A stretch of 6,921 nt of DNA. Origin: JAICWP01 sp035252015. Lineage in GTDB: Bacteria; Acidobacteriota; Terriglobia; Terriglobales; Acidobacteriaceae. A program made the position numbers and the translations under genes. A model generated the notes under the pieces. It was not told the origin of the DNA, did no database searches, and saw only the letters and a program-made list of their open reading frames with translations. This document shows positions 1 through 6,721 of this stretch, one piece after another. The stretch covers positions 1 to 6,921 of the forward strand of contig DATFDP010000192.1 in NCBI GenBank assembly GCA_035252015.1, read 5' to 3'. Position 1 is the stretch's first letter. Each line of letters starts with the position of its first letter.

Positions 1-1955
1 GCCCCGGCCTCCTGGAGTTCCAGTTGGCGGGGTTCAAGCCTGAGCCGTGGAAGCCGGAAGACTGCCTGACCCGCATGGCCGGTTTTCCCATGACCGGCAA
101 TTCGGTGGCGGAACTGCTGCATGCCAAGCTCGTCACCCTCATGGGCGCCAAGAAAGCCTCTGACCTGCTGGGCTTGGATCCGCCCGTGGTGGTCGATCCG
201 GCTCCTGGAGAAGACCTCTCCAAATTGTCGCCGGAGCTGCTGCGCAATCTGCAGGGAAGCGACAGCTCGATTGCCCTGGTGCCCGAACTGGCTGCTGATT
301 CTCGCCTGCTCGACTTGCCCCCGACAGACAACTGGGCCAGCAACAACTGGGTAGTCTCCGGCAAGCTCACCGCCTCCGGTCGCCCCCTGCTGTGCAACGA
401 CCCCCACCGCACCATTGATAAAATTCCCTCTCTCCGCTACGTCGTGCATCTGGTCGCTCCGGGCTGGGATGTGATTGGAGCCACCGAGCCCGGCTCGCCC
501 GGGATTGAAGACGGACACAACCAGCACATCGCCTGGGGCTGGACTATCTTCGGCATGGACCAGCAGGACCTCTACCTGGAGAAGCTTGACCCCGGTAACC
601 CGCTCCGCTACAAGACCGAAAACGGCTGGCAAACGATGCAAGTGGAAAAGGCCACCTTCCACGTGAAGGGCCAGTCCGACGTCATGGTGGATTTGAAGTT
701 CACCCGCCATGGCCCGGTGCTCTGGGAGGACTTGCCTACACATCGCGCTCTGGCGTTGCGCTGGATCGGCGCGGAGCCCGGTACCGCCGGGTACCTGGCC
801 TGTCTCTCCCTCGACCGTGCGCAGAACTGGCAGGAGTTCGAAGCGGCTGTGAAGCGCTGGAAGCTGCCCACGCATAATATCGTTTACGCCGATGTGGAGG
901 GCAATATCGGCGAGCACTCTGTGGGCATGGAGCCCATTCGCAAGAACTTCACCGGCACCATGCCCATGCCGGGCGACGGCGGCTACGAGTGGGCGGGATG
1001 GGTGCCGATGCGGGACCTCCCGCATCAGTTCAATCCCCAGGATGGCTTCGCGGTTACCGCCAACCAACGCATGATCCCCGAAGACTTTCCTTATAAGGTT
1101 GGTTTCGAGTGGGCGGAACCGTTTCGCGCCAATCGCATTACCGAGGTGCTGAGCGCCGACGTGGCCACCGGCCACAAAATCACCCTTGAAGATATGGAGC
1201 GCCTGCAGGCCGACGTGACCTCTTTGCCTGCCCGCCAGCTCTTGCGACTCTTACCGGCAGCGGTTCCCGATGCCAAAGATTCCGCCGCCCAACTGCTCCT
1301 TCGCTGGAACGCCGTCGTGGACCGCAACTCGGCCGCCGCTGCCCTCTACGAGCTTTGGCAGGGCGAGATTGAAGAGCGAATGCTTCATCGTCTCGCTCCG
1401 GAAAATACCTGGCAGACATTGAATGGGCAAATTCCCCTCACCGTCATCCTTCCCCATCTTGAAAACCCAGACGCCGCGACTTTCGGCGCCAATCCCGATA
1501 AAACCCGCAACGAGCTGCTGCGCGATACACTCCACGTCGCTGCGGACCGCCTAAAGTCGCTGCAGGGGCCAGATCCCTCGGCCTGGTCCTGGGGCCGCCT
1601 TCACACTGTTACCTTTCATCATGTGCTTGAACTCCTGCCTGGCGGCAAACAATTCTTTGATATTGGCCCTGTGCCCCGCCCCGGCGATTCGTATACGGTG
1701 AATGCGGCCTACTACAACGGTCAGAACTTTGAGCAGCTCAGCGGGCCCAGCTACCGCGAAATCATTGATGTGGGCAACTGGGATGGATCGCTGGTGGTCA
1801 ACGTGCCCGGCGAGAGCGGCCAGCCCGGCAGTCCGCACTATTCCGATCTGCTGCTTTTGTGGGACCAGACCCAGTATTTCCCCATGTTGTATTCGCGCGT
1901 CGCTGTGGAGAAGCAGGCCAAGGATCGCCTGACCCTCGAGCCCGCCAATCCATAA
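1..1955 (+). CDS. Penicillin acylase family Ntn hydrolase (amidase), 5' end cut by window
   Basis: An amidohydrolase made as one precursor that cuts itself into alpha and beta chains, normally exported to the periplasm. Numbering here starts at the Leu (TTG) codon at 24; the frame is open to base 3 and reads PGLLEFQLAGFKPEPW, the family's alpha-chain motif, so TTG at 24 is not the real start and the signal peptide lies outside the window. Autocleavage is predicted at NWA|SNNWVVSG, giving nucleophile Ser106 (339-341) and a beta chain of about 538 residues. HisB23 (405-407, NDPH) resembles the AHL/cephalosporin acylase type. Asn347 (1062-1064, TANQR) fits the oxyanion-hole Asn, with conserved FRANRI after it. 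The C-terminus has the usual GQPGSPHYSD and LLLWDQTQYFPM. Substrate is unknown: N-acyl amino acids, acyl-homoserine lactones or lipopeptides are all possible, and penicillin is not implied. It is followed 22 bp later by the PAL-like gene, probably in one operon. Confidence 0.95.
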   Translation, partial: PGLLEFQLAGFKPEPWKPEDCLTRMAGFPMTGNSVAELLHAKLVTLMGAKKASDLLGLDPPVVVDPAPGEDLSKLSPELLRNLQGSDSSIALVPELAADSRLLDLPPTDNWASNNWVVSGKLTASGRPLLCNDPHRTIDKIPSLRYVVHLVAPGWDVIGATEPGSPGIEDGHNQHIAWGWTIFGMDQQDLYLEKLDPGNPLRYKTENGWQTMQVEKATFHVKGQSDVMVDLKFTRHGPVLWEDLPTHRALALRWIGAEPGTAGYLACLSLDRAQNWQEFEAAVKRWKLPTHNIVYADVEGNIGEHSVGMEPIRKNFTGTMPMPGDGGYEWAGWVPMRDLPHQFNPQDGFAVTANQRMIPEDFPYKVGFEWAEPFRANRITEVLSADVATGHKITLEDMERLQADVTSLPARQLLRLLPAAVPDAKDSAAQLLLRWNAVVDRNSAAAALYELWQGEIEERMLHRLAPENTWQTLNGQIPLTVILPHLENPDAATFGANPDKTRNELLRDTLHVAADRLKSLQGPDPSAWSWGRLHTVTFHHVLELLPGGKQFFDIGPVPRPGDSYTVNAAYYNGQNFEQLSGPSYREIIDVGNWDGSLVVNVPGESGQPGSPHYSDLLLLWDQTQYFPMLYSRVAVEKQAKDRLTLEPANP

Positions 1956-1965
1956 GGATTTTCTT

Positions 1966-1971
1966 AGGAGG
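1966..1971 (+). promoter_or_regulatory. Shine-Dalgarno site of the PAL-like gene
   Basis: A perfect AGGAGG lies 6 nt before the ATG at 1978 in the 22-bp gap after the acylase stop. It fixes the start, and the signal peptide begins directly there. No room for a promoter is visible in the gap, which supports co-transcription with the acylase. Confidence 0.8.
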
Positions 1972-1977
1972 CCTTGG

Positions 1978-2976
1978 ATGAGACGTGTTGCACTGCTTTT
2001 GTCGCTTGTTCTGACTGTCCCGCTTTTCGTACTTGCCCAGGAGGCGTCAGCTCCTGAAATTGCCTACGACTCCATGCCTAACCTTCTCAAGCTTCCCTCG
2101 GACCTGTACCTGGGCGAAGCCGCCGGCGTGGCCGTCAATTCCAGGGGCGACATCTTCGTCTTCACCCGCAGCGGTCATACTCGCCTGTTTGAATTTGATC
2201 CCAGTGGCAAATTCATGCGCGAAATCGGCCAGGACCTGTACGGTTTCTCGTTCGCCCATACCGTGCGCATAGACAAGAACGACAATATTTGGGCGGTGGA
2301 TGAAGGCGCCAACATGGTGATTGAGTTCGACCCTCAGGGCCGTGTCATCATGCTGTATGGCCGCAAGCCGGAAGCGGTGGAAGGAGGCAGTCCGCGTCCC
2401 CCTGGTTCTCCCCCACCTCCGCCCCCGCCGCCCGATTTCGCCACCTTCCAGGAGCGCCTCTTTAACCGTCCCACCGACGTCGCCTGGGATGCCGAAGGCA
2501 ATAGCTATATCTCCGATGGCTACGGCAATTCGCGCGTCGTCAAGTACGACAAAAACGGCGAGTGGGTCACGGAATGGGGCAAGCGCGGCACCGAGCCTGG
2601 CGAGTTCCACACCGTTCACTCCATTGCCACCGACGCCCAAGGCAACGTTTATGTCGGCGATCGCGAAAACCACCGCATTCAGGTCTTCGATGGCAACGGC
2701 AAATTCCTGAAGGCCTTTACTAACGTCGGGGCGCCCTGGGCTATCTGCATCACGCCCGGCCCACACCAGGTGCTCTATACCTCTGATTCCACTAAGGGCC
2801 GCATCTACAAACTGGACCTGAACGGCAACATCCAGGGAGCTTTCGGCAAGCCGGGGAAGCAACTGAAGGAGTTCGGATGGGTACATGAAATTTCCTGTCC
2901 TTCCGAGAACACCCTTTTCGTGGGCGAACTGTTAAATTGGCGGGTGCAGAAACTGACGTTGCATCCGGCTCACTGA
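1978..2976 (+). CDS. Secreted NHL-type beta-propeller, peptidyl-alpha-hydroxyglycine alpha-amidating lyase (PAL) family
   Basis: Probable exported lyase. In animals PAL splits peptidyl-alpha-hydroxyglycine into an amidated peptide and glyoxylate. Residues 1-20 form a signal peptide (MRR, hydrophobic core, LFVLA|QE), and no lipobox is seen. The rest is a propeller of NHL-like blades. Compared from memory with rat PAL, the catalytic set is present: Arg64 (FTRSG, rat Arg533), His94 (FAHTV, His585), Tyr182 (SDGYGNSR, Tyr654), His214 (TVHSI, His690), Arg229 (GDRENHRIQ, Arg706) and His303 (WVHEIS, His786). The three His are the zinc ligands. Trp301 replaces the rat Met784 and Glu304 the Asp787. A proline-rich insert (139-152, with eight Pro in a row at 145-152) sits in the loop before NRPTDVAW. 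No PHM monooxygenase domain is fused or adjacent, so the natural substrate is unknown. Start is set by the AGGAGG site 6 nt upstream. A purely structural NHL protein is the alternative, but the conserved residues argue against it. Confidence 0.88.
   Translation: MRRVALLLSLVLTVPLFVLAQEASAPEIAYDSMPNLLKLPSDLYLGEAAGVAVNSRGDIFVFTRSGHTRLFEFDPSGKFMREIGQDLYGFSFAHTVRIDKNDNIWAVDEGANMVIEFDPQGRVIMLYGRKPEAVEGGSPRPPGSPPPPPPPPDFATFQERLFNRPTDVAWDAEGNSYISDGYGNSRVVKYDKNGEWVTEWGKRGTEPGEFHTVHSIATDAQGNVYVGDRENHRIQVFDGNGKFLKAFTNVGAPWAICITPGPHQVLYTSDSTKGRIYKLDLNGNIQGAFGKPGKQLKEFGWVHEISCPSENTLFVGELLNWRVQKLTLHPAH
2410..2433 (+). other. Polyproline tract (8 Pro codons) inside the PAL-like gene
   Basis: Codons 145-152 of the PAL-like protein are eight consecutive prolines, within a stretch from 139 to 152 broken only by Arg140, Gly143 and Ser144. 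All four proline codons are mixed, so it is not a simple nucleotide repeat. Such runs stall ribosomes and normally need elongation factor P; the stretch is likely a flexible, exposed loop between propeller blades. Confidence 0.9.
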
Positions 2977-2984
2977 CGGTTACC

Positions 2985-2990
2985 GGGGTG
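2985..2990 (+). promoter_or_regulatory. Probable weak Shine-Dalgarno site of cstA
   Basis: GGGGTG ends 5 nt before the ATG at 2996. It is a poor match to AGGAGG and much weaker than the sites of the genes before and after it. It still supports 2996 rather than the out-of-frame ATG at 2992. Confidence 0.45.
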
Positions 2991-2995
2991 AATGG

Positions 2996-5044
2996 ATGAA
3001 GCGGTGGGGCAGCATCCTGGCATGGGTGGTGGTCTCGCTATTATGCGCGGTGGCGGTGGCCACTATCGCCCTGCGCCGAGGCGAGTCCATCAATGCTATG
3101 TGGCTGGTGGTGGCTGCCCTCTGCAGCTACGCCCTGGGCTACCGTTTCTACAGCAAGTTCCTGGCTGCTCGCGTGCTGGCCTGGGACGCGCTGCGTGCCA
3201 CCCCGGCGGAGCGCCTGGACAACGGCCGCGATTTCGTTCCTACCAACAAATGGGTGGTATTCGGCCATCACTTTGCCGCCATCGCCGGCCCCGGCCCTCT
3301 GGTCGGGCCGGTACTGGCGGCGCAGTTTGGCTATCTTCCGGGGACCTTATGGATACTGGCGGGTGCGGTTTTTGCCGGCTGCGTCCAGGATTTTGTGATT
3401 TTGTTCTTCTCCGTCCGGCGCGACGGCAAGTCGCTGACTGAAATAGCCCGCGATGAAGTCGGGGACCTCGGAGGCGTTGTTGCCTACCTCGCTGTCATCA
3501 GCATCATGGTTATTCTGCTGGGCGTAGTCGCCCTGGTGGTAGTGAATGCCCTGAAGTCCAGTCCCTGGGGCACATTCACCATCGCCATGACCATCCCCAT
3601 TGCGCTGCTGATGGGGGTATATCTGCGCGTGTTCCGGCCAGGGAAGGTTCTGGAGGGCTCGTTGCTGGGGTTTGTGCTGGTGCTGCTGGCCATTTGGGGA
3701 GGACAATGGGTGGCGGAATCGCCCACCCTGGCTCGCTACTTTGCCCTGAGCGCGCCTGCTCTGGCTATCCTCATCATCATCTACGGGTTTGCGGCTTCCG
3801 CCTTGCCGGTGTGGTTGCTGCTCGCTCCGCGGGATTATCTGAGCACCTTCGTGAAGCTGGGGACGATTGCGGTTTTGGCGCTGGGAATCATTGCGCTGCG
3901 GCCAACGCTGCACATGCCGGCGCTGACCCGATTCGTGGATGGCACGGGTCCAGTACTGGCGGGAAAGATATTTCCCTTCGCCTTCATCACAATTGCCTGT
4001 GGCGCTGTCAGCGGGTTTCATTCACTGATTGCCAGTGGCACTACGCCCAAGCTGATCCGACGGGAAACTGAAACCCGTCTGGTGGGTTATGCCGGTATGG
4101 CGGCAGAGTCCTTCGTCGCCATCATGGCCACGATTGCGGCGTGCGTGCTGCAGCCCGGTGTTTATTTCGCGATCAGCAGCCCCGCGGGTGTGGTAGGCAG
4201 CGCGCCCGCCACAGCCGCGGCCACCATTTCTTCGTGGGGATTTCATGTGACGGCTGCCGATATGGCTACTCTGGCTCGGGAGGTCGGCGAGCAAACGCTG
4301 TTCAACCGCACCGGCGGCGCCCCCACTTTTGCCGTGGGTATGGCCCACATTTTCGCGCACAGCCTCGGTAGTCGTCTGTTGATGGCCATCTGGTACCACT
4401 TTGCCATCATGTTCGAAGCGCTCTTTATTCTAAGTATTCTCGATGCCGGCACTCGCGTGGGACGATTTATGTTCCAGGAGGCGCTGGGGCATGTTTGGAA
4501 GCCGCTGGGCCGCACGAGTTGGTATCCCAGCGTGTTGTTTAATAGCGGGCTCATCGTTGCTGCCTGGGGGTATTTCCTGTGGCAGGGAGTACGCGATCCC
4601 TTGGGAGGTATCAACTCGCTTTGGCCGTTGTTCGGAATTGCCAACCAACTGCTGGCCACAGTGGCTCTGTGCGTTGCTACCACTATCCTGATCAAGATGG
4701 GCAGGGCGCGTTACTCGCCGGTTACGCTGGTTCCGCTGGGCTGGCTGATAGCCGTTACGTTCACCGCCTCCTGGCAGAAGATTTTCAACCTAAACCCGCG
4801 CATCGGGTTCCTGGCCCACGCCCGCGCGTTGGCGGTAGCGCCGGTTCACAGCCCGGATACCGCTCGCCTCATATTCAACGACCGGCTGGATGCGGTGGTA
4901 ACAGCGGTCCTGGTTGTACTGGTGGTTCTGATCGTTTTGCAGTCGGCGCTGGAGTGGTTACGCGTTCTCTCGGGACGCAAAGTGGCCCGGGTACACGAGG
5001 CTCCCTTCGTGCCGACGCGCTTTGTTGCCGAGGAGGCGTCATGA
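2996..5044 (+). CDS. cstA: CstA/BtsT-family carbon starvation protein, pyruvate/peptide transporter
   Basis: Inner-membrane transporter of the CstA family. E. coli CstA is linked to peptide and pyruvate uptake and its paralogue BtsT is a pyruvate/proton symporter. The 682 residues are close to the E. coli proteins (about 700-716). Family signatures are clear: FVPTN (80-84), GHHFAAIAGPGPLVGPVLAAQ spanning 90-110, GYLPGTLW (112-119), QDF (131-133), GAVSGFHSLIASGTTPKL spanning 336-353, FEALFILSILDAGTR (473-487) and LWPLFGIANQLLA (542-554). Many hydrophobic segments run from 7-26 and 34-50 to 632-650, with a short polar C-terminal tail. The start at ATG 2996 gives a positively charged MKRW before the first membrane segment. 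It lies 19 bp after the PAL-like gene, and its stop overlaps the ybdD-like start (ATGA). Substrate cannot be read from sequence: pyruvate, another 2-oxo acid, or peptides. Confidence 0.95.
   Translation: MKRWGSILAWVVVSLLCAVAVATIALRRGESINAMWLVVAALCSYALGYRFYSKFLAARVLAWDALRATPAERLDNGRDFVPTNKWVVFGHHFAAIAGPGPLVGPVLAAQFGYLPGTLWILAGAVFAGCVQDFVILFFSVRRDGKSLTEIARDEVGDLGGVVAYLAVISIMVILLGVVALVVVNALKSSPWGTFTIAMTIPIALLMGVYLRVFRPGKVLEGSLLGFVLVLLAIWGGQWVAESPTLARYFALSAPALAILIIIYGFAASALPVWLLLAPRDYLSTFVKLGTIAVLALGIIALRPTLHMPALTRFVDGTGPVLAGKIFPFAFITIACGAVSGFHSLIASGTTPKLIRRETETRLVGYAGMAAESFVAIMATIAACVLQPGVYFAISSPAGVVGSAPATAAATISSWGFHVTAADMATLAREVGEQTLFNRTGGAPTFAVGMAHIFAHSLGSRLLMAIWYHFAIMFEALFILSILDAGTRVGRFMFQEALGHVWKPLGRTSWYPSVLFNSGLIVAAWGYFLWQGVRDPLGGINSLWPLFGIANQLLATVALCVATTILIKMGRARYSPVTLVPLGWLIAVTFTASWQKIFNLNPRIGFLAHARALAVAPVHSPDTARLIFNDRLDAVVTAVLVVLVVLIVLQSALEWLRVLSGRKVARVHEAPFVPTRFVAEEAS
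5031..5036 (+). promoter_or_regulatory. Shine-Dalgarno site of the ybdD-like gene inside cstA
   Basis: A perfect AGGAGG lies in the last codons of cstA, 4 nt before the ATG at 5041. Together with the ATGA stop/start overlap it marks the true start of the small downstream gene and points to translational coupling. Confidence 0.8.
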
Positions 5045-5214
5045 AGAAATTGCAACAGGCGGGCGCAATTTGCATGGCGATGCTGCGCGAAATTTTCGAC
5101 GAGGCTGCCTACCGCCGTTTTCTGCAGCGCACCGGCCAGGCAGCCTCGCGGTCCAGCTACAAAGAATTTTTGCGGCAAACGTCAAACGCAAAGCCACGGC
5201 CGCGCTGCTGCTGA
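5041..5214 (+). CDS. YbdD/YjiX family small protein, CstA partner
   Basis: A 57-residue protein easily missed because its frame is open far upstream inside cstA. The family sits directly after cstA (ybdD) or btsT (yjiX) in E. coli; YbdD has been reported as needed for CstA transport activity there, though its mechanism is unclear. The sequence begins MKKLQQAGAICMAMLREIFD (1-20), continues with AYRRFLQR, has SSYKEFLRQ (38-46) matching the family's YEEFFRERQ, and ends in RPRCC, the hallmark RCC C-terminus. It is slightly shorter than the E. coli members (about 65-67 residues). It is predicted cytosolic, with no signal peptide. AGGAGG at 5031-5036 and the ATGA overlap with the cstA stop define the start. 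The position and conserved tail make the identification firm despite the short length. Confidence 0.9.
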   Translation: MKKLQQAGAICMAMLREIFDEAAYRRFLQRTGQAASRSSYKEFLRQTSNAKPRPRCC

Positions 5215-5233
5215 ACTCATCCAGACGGCTGAT

Positions 5234-6619
5234 CTAGGAAGAAGATTTGTGCGGCCAGCACGCACCGGCGTAGGTGGCGAGTACTGCACGAATATGGTAG
5301 CGGATGAGGGAGCTGGGTTCGAATTGCAGGGTGCCATGGCGGAGCGCTTCCCACTCCCGGGGCAAATACTGACTCAACAAACCCAGAGGCATGCTGCAGC
5401 CAGCGAAATTTGCCAGCAATTGATCGAGTTCTTTCTGTACCGCAGCCTCGTGCCAGTAATAGCGGCAGCGGTCGCTAAGGCTGAAAGCGCGAGCCAGTTG
5501 GATACCAAATGTATCCCCCTGGTAGTAGGGTTGCCAATAAACGGGATTGCGCAGCATGGCCGCCTCCAACTCTTCGCGCACGCGAGAGAGGCGAGTCGCT
5601 GGCCGCGAGCCCAATAGTTCGCGCTCGATGGCGCTCAATGCAAACACGGCTTCGCGAAAAGCGAAGGTAAGCGCGGGTCCAACCTTGAGGATGGCGAAAT
5701 GATCTTTCACCATTTGTGCCAACGCCCCCGGGCGCTGGTAGTCGGTGGAATGTGCCTCATACACCAGGGCGGGGTGGCTTGGTAGCCCGGTGGAGAGAAC
5801 CCGAGCTTTCTCGGGATCGTAATCCCAGACACAATCGTTGCCGAACTCCACTCCCGGTTGTACAACCAATCCGACCACACGTTCCCAAGCCGCTGACAGC
5901 CCGTGCTTGTGAAAAGCGGTTGCGAAAGTCCTCAGCGTGTTCTCGGCATCATCGGCACTGGTCACCGCTGGCGGTTCCTCAGGACCGACTTCGCCCCCTG
6001 GAGTGGGGACTTCTGTGCCAATCACATAAACAGGAAGTACTGACCGTGCCGGCAACTGCTGGGTGGCCCGTTCGGCAGCAGTGCAGAGAATTGCAGCACG
6101 TTCCGCAATAGTGTCCTGGTGCAGGGAAGTCGGATCGCCTGCACACGACATGCTGGCATCGAGATGAATCTTCTGGTAGCCGGCCAGCACGCATTGGCGC
6201 GCCAGTTCGCAGCCCTTCTCCATGGCCGAACCCGAGCTTTCCCCTCGCCACGGGTACGGCCCTAGATGGTCTGCCCCCAGCAGAACCCGCTCCGCAGGCA
6301 GGCCTGCATTTCGGGCGGCTTGCCCTACCGCTTCGGCAAATTGGCGGGGTGTTTGACCGCTGTACCCGCCAAGTTGATTCACTTGGCTGGAAGTTGATTC
6401 CAGGTGCAGCAGGGAGCCGTCCTCCACTGCGCGGCGAATGGCGGATTCCAAGACCCAGGGATGAGATGAGCAGACTGCATAGGTCCCTACGGGCTCACCG
6501 CCGCGATTCCGTTCGATGATGTCCTTGAACTCGGCCACACCAGAGCATTCAGGCATAGGTTCCGCCAACCAGCACTCCGTCTGAAGGGGTCGGAAATCGT
6601 ACAGCGTATATTCTGCCAT
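5234..6619 (-). CDS. kbaZ: D-tagatose-bisphosphate aldolase class II, non-catalytic subunit (KbaZ/GatZ family)
   Basis: KbaZ/GatZ proteins stabilise and activate the class II aldolase KbaY/GatY, which splits tagatose 1,6-bisphosphate in galactitol or N-acetylgalactosamine catabolism; older databases call them tagatose-6-phosphate kinase. The family signatures run through the protein: CSSHP (50-54), STSSQVNQLGGYSGQTP (75-91), GADHLGPYPW (115-124), KIHLDASMSCAGDP (150-163), YVIGTEVPTPGGE (198-210), VVQPGVEFG (252-260), YEAHSTDYQ (287-295), DHFAILKVGPALTFAFREA spanning 306-324, LSDRCRYYW (381-389) and PLGLLSQYLP (411-420). The 461 residues exceed E. coli GatZ (420), mostly through about 30 extra N-terminal residues. 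The ATG at 6619 has no ribosome site; ATG at 6556 (residue 22) has GGCGGA 4 nt before it and brings the N-terminus nearer to GatZ, so it may be the true start. No catalytic kbaY is present in the window, so the gene may serve another role. Confidence 0.92.
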   Translation of the reverse strand: MAEYTLYDFRPLQTECWLAEPMPECSGVAEFKDIIERNRGGEPVGTYAVCSSHPWVLESAIRRAVEDGSLLHLESTSSQVNQLGGYSGQTPRQFAEAVGQAARNAGLPAERVLLGADHLGPYPWRGESSGSAMEKGCELARQCVLAGYQKIHLDASMSCAGDPTSLHQDTIAERAAILCTAAERATQQLPARSVLPVYVIGTEVPTPGGEVGPEEPPAVTSADDAENTLRTFATAFHKHGLSAAWERVVGLVVQPGVEFGNDCVWDYDPEKARVLSTGLPSHPALVYEAHSTDYQRPGALAQMVKDHFAILKVGPALTFAFREAVFALSAIERELLGSRPATRLSRVREELEAAMLRNPVYWQPYYQGDTFGIQLARAFSLSDRCRYYWHEAAVQKELDQLLANFAGCSMPLGLLSQYLPREWEALRHGTLQFEPSSLIRYHIRAVLATYAGACWPHKSSS

Positions 6620-6635
6620 GTGACAGCGGCAACAA
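6605..6635 (-). promoter_or_regulatory. Possible kbaZ promoter (weak)
   Basis: On the minus strand TTGTTG (6630-6635) and TATACG (6605-6610) are 19 bp apart, a mediocre -35/-10 pair. It would start transcription near 6598, inside the longest kbaZ reading frame and about 40 nt before the alternative ATG at 6556. Match and spacing are poor, so this is a suggestion only. A promoter is expected somewhere here because a terminator isolates kbaZ from the upstream receptor gene. Confidence 0.2.
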
Positions 6636-6673
6636 GCGTTGGCTCACCTGTCAGTTCACGCGGACCGCAGACG

Positions 6674-6699
6674 AAAAAAGGACCACCCGAAGGTGGTCC
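6674..6699 (-). terminator. Intrinsic terminator of the TonB-dependent receptor gene
   Basis: Read on the minus strand, GGACCACC, loop TTCG, GGTGGTCC and then six T. The 8-bp perfect stem is 6692-6699 paired with 6680-6687, and the T tract is 6679-6674. The UUCG tetraloop is exceptionally stable. It lies 22 nt past the receptor stop at 6722 and 54 nt before the kbaZ ATG at 6619, so it should end receptor transcripts before kbaZ. The plus-strand reading also forms the hairpin but is followed by CAATTTC, a poor U tract. Confidence 0.9.
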
Positions 6700-6721
6700 C
6701 AATTTCTTTCCGGAATGCAGC

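Noticed and set aside
24..26. TTG at 24 as the start of the acylase
   Set aside because: The frame is open to the window edge and the codons before it match the family's alpha chain; no ribosome site is present.
2047..2886. Long antisense open frame (279 codons) opposite the PAL-like gene
   Set aside because: It mirrors the codon bias of the strong plus-strand gene, has no recognisable motif or ribosome site, and the sense protein has clear family signatures.
3347..4021. Antisense open frame (224 codons) opposite cstA
   Set aside because: The translation is Gln/Arg/His-rich and low in complexity, typical of the reverse of a membrane-protein gene; cstA is certain on the other strand.
4579..5040. 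Upstream extension of the ybdD-like reading frame within cstA
   Set aside because: It overlaps conserved cstA sequence out of frame. The real small gene starts at 5041, where the ribosome site and family similarity begin.
5170..5200. Hairpin TTTGCG ... CGCAAA near the end of the ybdD-like gene
   Set aside because: The stem is only 6 bp with a 12-nt loop, lies inside coding sequence and has no proper T tract, so it is not a credible terminator.
5252..5264. 13-bp direct repeat (CGGCCAGCACGCA, again at 6181-6193)
   Set aside because: Both copies lie in kbaZ coding sequence in different contexts with no flanking structure; likely chance in G+C-rich DNA.
5979..6251. Alternative open frame within kbaZ
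   Set aside because: It overlaps the most conserved KbaZ motifs in another frame and has no support of its own.
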